NCBI GenBank assembly: GCA_964486935.1
Contig: CAZAPG010000035.1
Location: 1-64,000 of the forward strand
From: CAZAPG01 sp964486935
GTDB taxonomy: Bacteria; Chloroflexota; Anaerolineae; 4572-78; J111
Length of the DNA stretch: 64,000 bases
Reading direction: 5' to 3'
The notes below the pieces were generated by a model. It was given only the letters and a program-made list of their open reading frames with translations. It did not search any database and was not told where the DNA came from. Below, piece by piece: positions 7,764 through 15,790 of the stretch. Numbering within the stretch: the stretch's first letter is position 1; every line of letters begins with the position of its first letter. Both the position numbers and the translations under genes were made by a program.

Positions 7764-8747
7764 TTAACTCCACAGCCAGCTCAAAAGCCTGTTTGACCGG
7801 TTTAGCGATTTTTCCATAACCCACAGCACCGGGTCTAAAATACGGCGGGGCACAATTTGTACCGATAGCCTGGCCCCCTCCGGCTCGGTGCCCAGCGCCG
7901 AGATGATGGAAAAGCTGATGCTCTTAAAATTGGCTTCGGCGGCGTTGATGAATTCGTGGGCGTGCAGTTCGTTTTCGGTAAAGTGGTACAGCCGGTTGGA
8001 GATTTGTTTCATGCGCTCAATGTACCCATCGTGCCGGGCCAGGTCGTCTACCGCGCCCTCAACCAGGTAGCTATACAGGTCGGCCCACTCGCCGGTAAAG
8101 CGCGAGACTAACCGGTCGGCCTTGGTAAAGACCACAATCAGGTGTTGGTCTTTGGTTTTGCCGCCCAGCTCGCCCAGGCCAACTGCGTAGGTATTGAGCA
8201 GCTTGTGCATACCGGCCCTGGGTTCTTCCAAATCGGCAATGCTGATAAGCAGCATGGCGGCCTTGGCCCGTTTGACAAAGCCGGCAAATTGCACCAGTTG
8301 GGTGGGTTTTTCAAAACACTCGCCGCCGGTATCAAAAAACAGCAAGGTGCAATCCGGCTGCATGGGGACGCCCTCGGCCCGAATCATGGTGGGGCGGGGA
8401 AAGTTTTTGGGCGTAGAGTCGGGCAGCGCGCCGGTATCGAGCATGCGGGCGTTGCCGTAAACGGTATCCAGGCTATCCTCATCCAGCCCCATGGTGAAAA
8501 AATCCGGCCAGTCGCGGGCCAGGGTCAATTTTTTGAGCGTATAAAACAGCGAGGCAAAATAAACCGTTTTGCCGTGCTGCCGAAAGCCAATGGCGCTGAC
8601 CACCACGGGCGGGTATTGGCGGTAATCCTGGCTGTAGAGGGCCGGAACCTGCTCGTTGCAGGTAGGGCAAAGGTAGATGGAGCCAAGGTGTCCGCCGGAT
8701 TTTTCATTTTTGAATTTTACGTCATCCAGGCAAAAGGCGCACAGCAT
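7764..8747 (-). CDS. Zinc-ribbon TRAFAC-type GTPase (DO-GTPase/GAP1-system-like)
   Basis: This 327-residue protein begins with a zinc ribbon (Cys3, Cys6, Cys27, Cys30). A P-loop GTPase core follows: Walker A GFRQHGKT at 54-61, a G3-like DTGG at 139-142 and a G4-like TKAD at 208-211, giving guanine specificity. A strand-rich ISIADLEEP segment lies between them. It lacks the DExxG of translation factors and resembles the TRAFAC-clade 'double-GTPase-like' proteins that associate with GAP1 in predicted conflict systems. The GAP1-like gene and three other zinc-ribbon proteins lie in the same cluster. It starts 1 base after the YjbQ stop. I infer that it is the molecular switch of the system. The GTPase identity is firm; the subfamily is moderately sure. 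Confidence 0.78.
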   Translation of the reverse strand: MLCAFCLDDVKFKNEKSGGHLGSIYLCPTCNEQVPALYSQDYRQYPPVVVSAIGFRQHGKTVYFASLFYTLKKLTLARDWPDFFTMGLDEDSLDTVYGNARMLDTGALPDSTPKNFPRPTMIRAEGVPMQPDCTLLFFDTGGECFEKPTQLVQFAGFVKRAKAAMLLISIADLEEPRAGMHKLLNTYAVGLGELGGKTKDQHLIVVFTKADRLVSRFTGEWADLYSYLVEGAVDDLARHDGYIERMKQISNRLYHFTENELHAHEFINAAEANFKSISFSIISALGTEPEGARLSVQIVPRRILDPVLWVMEKSLNRSNRLLSWLWS

Positions 8748-8748
8748 G

Positions 8749-9165
8749 TTACTCGCCCACCATTTGCACTATCACCCGGCGCTGGCGATAACGGTTGTCA
8801 AAATCAAGAAAGGCAATTTGCTGCCAGGTTCCCAGCATCAATTGACTCTGGTTAAAAGGAACCGTCACCGATGGACCCAGCAGCGCCGCCCGCACATGGG
8901 AAAAACCGTTGCCGTCGTGCCACCTTTCATTATGTTTATATTCCCATGCCTGTGAGGCGATGCGCTCAAACAGGGCCTCAAAATCGGCCAGCATCCCGCT
9001 TTCGTACTCTACGGTGGTGATGGCGCTGGTGGCGCTGGGGGTAAAGACGGTGGCAATGCCGTTTTTTAGGCCGCTGCCGCGCACGGCGCCGGCTACTTGC
9101 CCGGTAATGTCGTGAATGTCGCAGTAGCCCTGGCAAGAGAGATTGAATTCACTAGATTTAACCAT
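8749..9165 (-). CDS. YjbQ family protein (secondary thiamine-phosphate synthase-like)
   Basis: The 138-residue product matches the YjbQ/UPF0047 family in length and motifs: SAITTVEYESG, the HNERWHDGNGFSHVRAALLG block with conserved His and Asn, and LGTWQQIAFLDFDNRYRQRR. Members have weak thiamine-phosphate synthase activity, but their cellular role is unsettled. The start at 9165 is chosen because GAGGT lies 7 bases upstream and the N-terminus then fits the family. An upstream start at 9243 would add 26 unusual residues and overlap the kinase gene. It sits between the kinase-STAND gene (40-base gap) and the GTPase (1-base gap), so it is probably co-expressed with the signalling cluster. Confidence 0.87.
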   Translation of the reverse strand: MVKSSEFNLSCQGYCDIHDITGQVAGAVRGSGLKNGIATVFTPSATSAITTVEYESGMLADFEALFERIASQAWEYKHNERWHDGNGFSHVRAALLGPSVTVPFNQSQLMLGTWQQIAFLDFDNRYRQRRVIVQMVGE

Positions 9166-9205
9166 TAATTTACCTCGAGAAGATAAGATTGGCTGTTTTT
9201 GGCGA

Positions 9206-12200
9206 CTATTCGTCCCACAATGCCTGTAGGGTGGCTTCGTCAAAGGGGTTGCGCCCTTCTTTGAGCATGTTAATCCATCGCTGTCGCTCTAATTTCATTA
9301 TGTTAATTTGAGACCCCGGATTCCTTCGAGACCATTGCATAAAGGCTTCAAAATCCTCAATGGCTCCCAAGTAGTCGCCGGTTAAGGCTCGCGCTACGCC
9401 CCGGCTATCCAGGTAAAAGCCGGTATCATCCTCTGAAGCTAATTCGACGGAGCGTTCACAGGCGGGTAAAACCACTTCGGCCTGACCGGACAGGCTGCCC
9501 CACCAGCAAACGCCATTGCTGAGAATAGGGCTGGTTGCCTGCCGGGCCACTTGAACGGCCTGCTCAAAAGTTTGTTGGGCCTGGTGGTTTTGTTCGGCCT
9601 GGGCGTAAACTGTAGCCTGTTCATATAAACCGGTAAAATGGAGAGGGATATCGGGGCAGGTGGGCCGGTAAGGTTCGCTGCCCAGATATTGTTGCCACTC
9701 TTCCCATGTCAAGTTGCGAGCCGCAACCCGGCAGGCCAGGGCCGGCCAGGAGGCCGAATCCAGATTCCAGCGGATAATCAGCCCATCATCGCCGCTCGAA
9801 ATCAGGGTCTGTCCATCCCGGCTAAAGGTGATGCTGATCACATCGGCGCTATGGCCAAACAGGGGCGGGCCAAGCGACTGGCCGGTGGCAACATCCCACA
9901 GCCTGATGCTCTTATCTACACTGCTGGCCGAGGCTAATATTTTGCCGCCTGTGCCTGCCAGGGTATCGGGGCTAAAAGCTATTTCCTCTATCCAACCGGA
10001 GTGGCCGGTTAAGGAACGGCCAAGTTGCAGGCCCGTTTCAATATCCCACACCCTAATCTTAAAGTCATTGTAACCGACAGCCAGGGTGCGGCCATCGGGG
10101 CTAAAGGCCAGGCTACCTGCATCGCCTTCAATCGGGTCGTTGCGGCGGCCCTGGTCGAATTTTAATTTTTGTTTGCCACTGGCAATCTCCCATACAATAA
10201 CGGTTTGATCATCGCCGGCTGAGGCCAGCAATTGACCATCCGGGCTAAAGGCGACATCATTCACCACATCGGTATGGCCAGAGAATTCACTCCGCAACTC
10301 AAGGCCGCTGCCGGTTACGCTCCATAATCGCACGGTGTTGTCGCCGCCCCCCGACGCCAACATTGTGCCGTCCGGGCTAAAATCAATTTTGTCTACCCAT
10401 TCCTGGTGAGCCGTTACAGGGTTGCCAATTTGCCGGCCGGTAGTCACATTCCACAAAATAATGGTATCATCGCCGCTGGCAGATGCCATCATTTTGCGCT
10501 GGGGGTTAAAGGCCAGCCCGTTTACCCAATCTTCGTGGCCGGTTAAGGGCCGGCCAATACGTTTGCCCGAGGCCATATCCCACAAAGTAATGGTGTAATC
10601 TGCGCCGCCCCAGGCCAAAATTTGACCATCGGGGCTAAGGGCGAGGCTCTTTACGGCAGAACGGTGGCCGGTTAAAGGCTCGCCAAGCGGCCGGCCGGTT
10701 TGAATATTCCACAAGCGAATCGTACCATCCCGGCTGCTTGAGGCCAGGATTTGTCCATCGGGGTGAAAGGCCAAATCATCTATGGCATCGGTATGGCCCT
10801 TTAGGGATGAAGGTATGAGGACAGGGTTATTGGCCGTGGTTGCATCCCATAACAGAATGACGTTATCAAAACCGCTCGAAGCCAGTATTTGTCTACCTGT
10901 ACCCGCCGGGGTATTAGGGCTAAAGGCCAGGGCCAGAACGCTGTTAGTATGTTCATAAAGCGGCGTCCTTATTGGCGAGGGGTTGTTCCGGTCGGTAACG
11001 TTCCAAAAAATAACGGCGTTATCTCGCCCGCCCGAAACCAGGGTTTGACCGTCGGGGTTAAACGCCAGGGTATAAACCTGATCTGTATGGCCGGTCAGCG
11101 GCGCTCCAAGTGGCTGAAAAGTTTCAACATCCCACAATCTAATAGTTTTATCCCAACTGCTCGAGGCCAGCGTCTGCCCATCGGGGCTAAACGCCAGGGC
11201 GCTTACTCTGTCGGTGTGGTCGGAAAATTGGCCAAGCTGGCGAAAAGTTTCAACATCCCACAGAATAATTATCTGGTCAGTTCCGGCGGTGGCCAGCCGG
11301 CTGCCGTCGGGGGTAAAAGCCAGGGTCCATACGCTGCCGGTGTGGCCGGTAAGGGTGGTTATAGGCTGGCCGGTAGCCGCCTCCCATAGTATCACCCTGT
11401 TATCTCGGCCGGTTGAAGCCAGGATGTTTCTGCCGGCGCCCGGTGGAGGGGTGGGGCTGAAGGCCAGGCCGGTGACCCAGTCGGTGTGACCGCTCAATGG
11501 CTGCCCGCGCAGTTTGCCGCCTGGCATGTCCCACAACATAATTTTATTATCGTCGCCGCCCGAAGCCAATAATTTGCCGTCGGGGCTAAAGGCTATAGAC
11601 ATCACATCGCCGGGTTGTTCGGCCAGGGGTTGGGCCAGGCGTTGAGGGGTGGCCAGGTCCCATAGAATGACAGTTTCGTCTGCGCCGGCTGAGGCCAGTT
11701 GTTGTCCATTTTGGGGGTTGAAAGCCAGGCTTAAAACGCCATCGCTATGGCCGGCAAGGGGCGGGCCAAGGGGGGGCGGGTCATCCGGGTTGCGAACGTC
11801 CCATAACCTCACCGTTTTATCCCAACTGCTCGAGGCCAGCATCTGCCCGTCGGGGCTATAGGCCAGGCGGGTAACGCTATTGGTGTGGCCGGTTAAGGGT
11901 TGGCCGCGCTGCGAGTATGGCCGGCGGGTTAAGTCCCACAAAACAATAGTGTTGTCACGGCTGCCGGAGGCTAAAATTTGGCCGTCGGGGCTGAAGGCCA
12001 GGCAGAGTATCCAATCGGTGTGACCGCTGAGCGCGCCTAATTGCTGGCGCGTGGCAACATTCCACAGGATGATTGTCTGGTCATCGCTGGCCGAGGCCAG
12101 GGTGGTGTCATTGGTGGGGCTAAAGGCAACCTGGCGCACATAATCTGTATGACCTTCCAGGGGCGCGCCCATCTGCCGCCGGTTTTGAACATCCCATATA

Positions 12201-15200
12201 ATGATTTTTTGGTCGTCGCCGGCCGAAGCCAAAAGTGTCCCATCGCGGTTGAATGCCACACTTCTGATCCAGTTGGTATGGCCAGTCAGTCGCTTCAACA
12301 GATGGCCGCTTTCCACATCCCATAGAATAACCGTCTGGTCCTCGCCGCCGGAGGCCAGAAGCGTTCCGTCGGGGCTAAAAGCCACGCTTCTGACCCATTC
12401 GGTATGGCCGGTTAACGGCTGGCCCAACGGTTGGCCGGTCTCGATATCCCATAAAATAATCGTTTCGCCGGCTGAATCGACAGAGGCCAAAAATTTTCCG
12501 TTTGGGCTAAAAGCCACTTCTTCAACATCGCCCAGATGGCCGCGCAGATACGTAGTCAGGTGGGGGTTTATTTCCAGGGCGGTTAGCAGGCTGTGTTGGG
12601 TTTCTTGCTCAAGGTTGGGGTCAATTTGGGCGGCCTCTAAACTCAAAAGCAAGGCCAGGTCGGTTTGGGTAGCAGCCAGCCCGGCGGATTGTCCCATCAA
12701 TTGGCGGGCAAAAGCAGTGCGGCGCTGCTGTTCGGCCTCGGTGGCCGCGGCTTCGGCTTCGGCAGCGGCGGCTTCGGCCTTGATGGCCGCAGCTGCGGCT
12801 CTTTCAGCTTCGGCATCGGCCCGTTCGGCTTCGGTTTTGGCTTCGACTTCGGCCTGGGCGGCCCAATTCCAGTTAAACCCGGCCCAGGTGGCCGCCACCA
12901 ACGAGAAGCAGAGCAATATCACGGCCACCACCAGACCCGCGCCCAGCCCCAGCATAATTCGCCGCCGCTGTTGCTCCTGGGCAGCCTGTCGCTGCTGGCG
13001 CTGGGCAATACTGGCCTGGATGAATTCCTGTTCGGCGGCGCTCAAATCATTTTTGCGCTCAACCAGCCAGCCTTCAGCTTCGGCCAGCAGCACGCCGCGC
13101 AGTAAAGCGCCTTCATCTCGCCGGCTGGTTTCCCATTGTTGCAGCGCCAGCCGCAGCCGCTCCTGCCAGGCTCTAAAGGTGCGGTCAACATTCATCCAGT
13201 TTCGCAGCCGTTCCCAACCGCGAATCAGGGCCTCGTGAACTACTTCGGCGGTTTCCTGTCCGGCGGCGTTGCGGCCGGTAACTACCAGCCGGGCGTCGGC
13301 CAGTTTTTGGGCCAAAGCCCAGTTAGCCTCGCCCAGTTCGGCGCGATTGGCCAGCCGGCGGGTATCTTCTGTACCCTGGCCGGGGCGCACCAATTGAATA
13401 AACATGCGCCGGGCCTGAGTTTGCTGGGCTGGACTCAATTTGGCATAGACTTCGTCGGCGTAGTTGGCCAGCGCGCCTTCTACTTTGCCGCTGGCTTCGT
13501 AGGCTTCGTGGGTTAGCAGGCCACCCTGCTGTTTGTCCCATAGCGAGGTCAGGGCAAATTCCAGCAAAGGGAGTCGTCCCGCTTCCTCGCCCACATCGTC
13601 TAAAATCCGGGCGGCCAGTCCTTTTTCAAACAGAACCCCCTGGCGACCGGCGGGATTTTCGACAGCGCGTTCCAGCTCCTGGCGGGTCATTGGGCCTAGT
13701 TTTACATCGGCCACCTGCAAGGCGTCGGCAAACTGGCGATGGGTGAGCGCCTGGGCCAGAAAATCGGCCCGCATAGTGAGCACAATGGAAACGGGCAAAT
13801 GGTAGAGCGCAAAGGGGGGCTGTGAGAGAATGCCCCGATAGTTGCGCCCGGCTTCGGCGGCGGCCAGCAGTTGGTCCACAAAGCGATGGCGAATGTCTGG
13901 CTCTGGGCAGAGGGTGTAAAGCTCTTCAAACTGGTCAATGACCAGCAGCAAGCGGCTATCTGCCTTTTGCTGCCAATTTTTTTCAATAATTCTGGCGACA
14001 ATTTCTGGCAGCATGGTCTCGCCGTTGCTCAGCGCTTTGGCCAGTTTGCCCGCTTCAACCAGGCGGTCGGCCTCGCTAATTTCTGGCTGCAAAAACTCAA
14101 TGAGCGCGGCGGCCAGTGCCTGAAAAGGCAATTCGCCAGGGCGAAACATTGTGACCAGCCAATTAGTTGGCCCCAGGTCCGTCGGGGGCGAGGTTGACTC
14201 CTTGCGCAGGCGCGGCAGCAACCCGGCCTGCACCACCGATGATTTGCCACTGCCAGAGGGTCCAAGCACGGCCACCAGCGGCTGCCGGTGTACGGCTTCA
14301 ACCAGTTGGGCGGCAAAGGCTTCGCGGCCAAAAAAGAAGGGGGCATCCTCTTCTTTAAAGGCAAATAGCCCCCGGTAGGGGCAGGGCGGGATGGGCGCAG
14401 AAGTTGAGAACGGGGCGCGGTCTGGCGTGAGGGCAATCTCGTTAAATTGGGGGGCCGCCGCCACGGCGCTGATAAAAGTTCCGCCGGGTTCCTGTTCCAT
14501 GGCGACTCCGGCAGCCAGCCACAGGGCCGTGCCTAGTTCGCCGGCTGTTTGGTAGCGCTTTTCCGGCCCTTTTTGGAGCGCCTTTAAGATGATAAGCTCT
14601 ATCGGTTCCGGCACATCGGCATTGAATTGGGTGGGCGGCGGCGGCGGCTCTTTGATGTGCTGGGCAATGACAGATAGCGGATTACCCTTAAAGGGCACCT
14701 CGCCGGCAATCAACTCGTACAGGATGATGCCCAATGAGTAGATATCGCTGCGTTTATCGCTAAGTTCACCCTGAGCCTGCTCCGGGGCCATGTAAGCGGC
14801 TGTGCCGGCTACCACATCGGCGGCGGTCTGCTGGCTATCTAGCAGCCGGGCAATGCCAAAATCGGTCAACACGACCTGCCCGGCGGGGGTAATCATCACA
14901 TTGTCTGGCTTCAAATCGTGGTGGATAATGCCCTGGGCGTGGGCGTAATCAACGGCGCTGGTTAACGCGCCAAAAATGCGGGCAATCTCAGAAAGGGTGA
15001 AGGGGCTGTTTTTACGACGCCGTTCTTCAAACTCGGCCCGCAGGGTGGGGCCGTCGATAAATTCCATCACCATATAACGCAGGTCGCCATAGGCGTCAAA
15101 ATCATGCACCTGCACAATGTTGGGGTGTCGCAGCCGGGCCACGGCCACGGCTTCGCGCTCAAAGCGGCCGGCCGAACCCTTTTGGGCGGCAATATGGCTC

Positions 15201-15334
15201 TGCATAATTTTAATGGCTACATGGCGGTCGAGGCCGGGCTGGTAGGCTTTGAAAACTTCGGCCATGCCGCCCTCGCCCAGCCGGGCCACAATTCGGTATT
15301 TGCCAAGGGTTTGTCCGACTAAATTATCGCTCAT
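9206..15334 (-). CDS. Ser/Thr kinase - nSTAND1 NTPase - 21x WD40 - TPR mega-protein
   Basis: This is a 2042-residue multidomain protein. Residues 11-270 are a PknB-type kinase: Gly loop LGEGGMAEVF from 19, Lys42, HHDLKPDN (about 134-141, so HRD has become HHD) and a DFG. Residues about 315-780 are an nSTAND1 NTPase: lead-in PFFFGRE, Walker A GPSGSGKSS (about 357) and Walker B LLLVIDQFEELY (about 460). A membrane helix (about 791-820) precedes an Ala/Glu-rich coiled coil (830-880). I count 21 WD40 repeats (about 930-1855), consistent with three seven-bladed propellers, then a TPR-like tail with a WEEWQQYLG lead-in. STAND proteins oligomerise on ligand sensing. Here the propellers would sense outside the membrane helix or as a cytosolic scaffold, and the kinase would be the output. 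It is the first gene after the promoter at 15362-15390. Confidence 0.9.
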   Translation of the reverse strand: MSDNLVGQTLGKYRIVARLGEGGMAEVFKAYQPGLDRHVAIKIMQSHIAAQKGSAGRFEREAVAVARLRHPNIVQVHDFDAYGDLRYMVMEFIDGPTLRAEFEERRRKNSPFTLSEIARIFGALTSAVDYAHAQGIIHHDLKPDNVMITPAGQVVLTDFGIARLLDSQQTAADVVAGTAAYMAPEQAQGELSDKRSDIYSLGIILYELIAGEVPFKGNPLSVIAQHIKEPPPPPTQFNADVPEPIELIILKALQKGPEKRYQTAGELGTALWLAAGVAMEQEPGGTFISAVAAAPQFNEIALTPDRAPFSTSAPIPPCPYRGLFAFKEEDAPFFFGREAFAAQLVEAVHRQPLVAVLGPSGSGKSSVVQAGLLPRLRKESTSPPTDLGPTNWLVTMFRPGELPFQALAAALIEFLQPEISEADRLVEAGKLAKALSNGETMLPEIVARIIEKNWQQKADSRLLLVIDQFEELYTLCPEPDIRHRFVDQLLAAAEAGRNYRGILSQPPFALYHLPVSIVLTMRADFLAQALTHRQFADALQVADVKLGPMTRQELERAVENPAGRQGVLFEKGLAARILDDVGEEAGRLPLLEFALTSLWDKQQGGLLTHEAYEASGKVEGALANYADEVYAKLSPAQQTQARRMFIQLVRPGQGTEDTRRLANRAELGEANWALAQKLADARLVVTGRNAAGQETAEVVHEALIRGWERLRNWMNVDRTFRAWQERLRLALQQWETSRRDEGALLRGVLLAEAEGWLVERKNDLSAAEQEFIQASIAQRQQRQAAQEQQRRRIMLGLGAGLVVAVILLCFSLVAATWAGFNWNWAAQAEVEAKTEAERADAEAERAAAAAIKAEAAAAEAEAAATEAEQQRRTAFARQLMGQSAGLAATQTDLALLLSLEAAQIDPNLEQETQHSLLTALEINPHLTTYLRGHLGDVEEVAFSPNGKFLASVDSAGETIILWDIETGQPLGQPLTGHTEWVRSVAFSPDGTLLASGGEDQTVILWDVESGHLLKRLTGHTNWIRSVAFNRDGTLLASAGDDQKIIIWDVQNRRQMGAPLEGHTDYVRQVAFSPTNDTTLASASDDQTIILWNVATRQQLGALSGHTDWILCLAFSPDGQILASGSRDNTIVLWDLTRRPYSQRGQPLTGHTNSVTRLAYSPDGQMLASSSWDKTVRLWDVRNPDDPPPLGPPLAGHSDGVLSLAFNPQNGQQLASAGADETVILWDLATPQRLAQPLAEQPGDVMSIAFSPDGKLLASGGDDNKIMLWDMPGGKLRGQPLSGHTDWVTGLAFSPTPPPGAGRNILASTGRDNRVILWEAATGQPITTLTGHTGSVWTLAFTPDGSRLATAGTDQIIILWDVETFRQLGQFSDHTDRVSALAFSPDGQTLASSSWDKTIRLWDVETFQPLGAPLTGHTDQVYTLAFNPDGQTLVSGGRDNAVIFWNVTDRNNPSPIRTPLYEHTNSVLALAFSPNTPAGTGRQILASSGFDNVILLWDATTANNPVLIPSSLKGHTDAIDDLAFHPDGQILASSSRDGTIRLWNIQTGRPLGEPLTGHRSAVKSLALSPDGQILAWGGADYTITLWDMASGKRIGRPLTGHEDWVNGLAFNPQRKMMASASGDDTIILWNVTTGRQIGNPVTAHQEWVDKIDFSPDGTMLASGGGDNTVRLWSVTGSGLELRSEFSGHTDVVNDVAFSPDGQLLASAGDDQTVIVWEIASGKQKLKFDQGRRNDPIEGDAGSLAFSPDGRTLAVGYNDFKIRVWDIETGLQLGRSLTGHSGWIEEIAFSPDTLAGTGGKILASASSVDKSIRLWDVATGQSLGPPLFGHSADVISITFSRDGQTLISSGDDGLIIRWNLDSASWPALACRVAARNLTWEEWQQYLGSEPYRPTCPDIPLHFTGLYEQATVYAQAEQNHQAQQTFEQAVQVARQATSPILSNGVCWWGSLSGQAEVVLPACERSVELASEDDTGFYLDSRGVARALTGDYLGAIEDFEAFMQWSRRNPGSQINIMKLERQRWINMLKEGRNPFDEATLQALWDE

Positions 15335-15361
15335 AACCCCCTATCCTTGTTTGCATGACAG

Positions 15362-15390
15362 ATTATATCATAGCCTCATGCAAGACTCAA
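15362..15390 (-). promoter_or_regulatory. Sigma-70-type promoter of the kinase/GTPase cluster
   Basis: On the minus strand, TTGAGT (complement of 15385-15390) is followed after 17 bases by a perfect TATAAT (complement of 15362-15367). It stands 28 bases before the kinase start codon. No other comparable promoter was noticed inside the cluster, which supports one long transcript to about 1460. Confidence 0.7.
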
Positions 15391-15481
15391 TCAATAGTAC
15401 TGTTACAGGCTAAAATTGGCCGCGCTCCGCCAAATCGGGTTATCAAATTTCAAGCTTTGACCAATCATCATAAGGCAATGA

Positions 15482-15514
15482 AGACCTCAAAGGTTTCAAA
15501 AACCTTTGAGGTCT
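15482..15514. repeat. Perfect 15-bp palindrome with 3-base loop
   Basis: AGACCTCAAAGGTTT (15482-15496) is followed by CAA and its exact inverse (15500-15514). It lacks a T-run and is not next to a stop codon, so it looks more like a dispersed palindromic element than a terminator. The surrounding gap (15391-15730) has no convincing gene. A 39-codon open stretch at about 15557-15676 has no ribosome site. Confidence 0.8.
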
Positions 15515-15730
15515 GGAGTAGCTGATAAGTCACCCCATTTTACCCGATTTGAGAATATGCTTCTTGAATTATGGCTGAGAGAAGTTGAGCCAAGAGCGTT
15601 TCCGCCTGGCCCTAACCCCGCACCGAAGCCAATAGAAAATGAAGATGACCTTATTTTATCACAACCTGGCTCCTGATTAGCGAAGTTTGCGGACCAAACT
15701 CCTCCGAGAATTGGGAGCGACACACACAAT

Positions 15731-15765
15731 ATATAAAAAAAGAGGAACAGGGACGGCCTGTTCCT
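15731..15765 (-). terminator. Terminator of pheS-pheT
   Basis: A perfect 9-bp stem pairs AGGAACAGG (15743-15751) with CCTGTTCCT (15757-15765). On the minus strand it is followed by CTTTTTTTATAT. It lies 25 bases past the pheT stop. Confidence 0.9.
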
Positions 15766-15790
15766 CCGTAAGTCGGTTAAGCGGCGCAAT

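Noticed and set aside
9750..12560. Regularly spaced repeated DNA resembling an array
   Set aside because: It is the coding sequence of the 21 WD40 repeats; units are about 120-150 bases, diverged and in frame.
12201..13238. Long plus-strand open frame of 345 codons rich in Ser/Ala
   Set aside because: It lies entirely inside the kinase-WD40 gene on the other strand and mirrors its Ala/Glu-rich codons; no ribosome site.
15557..15676. Plus-strand 39-codon frame between the palindrome and the pheT terminator
   Set aside because: No ribosome site and no promoter; possible gene remnant but not supportable.
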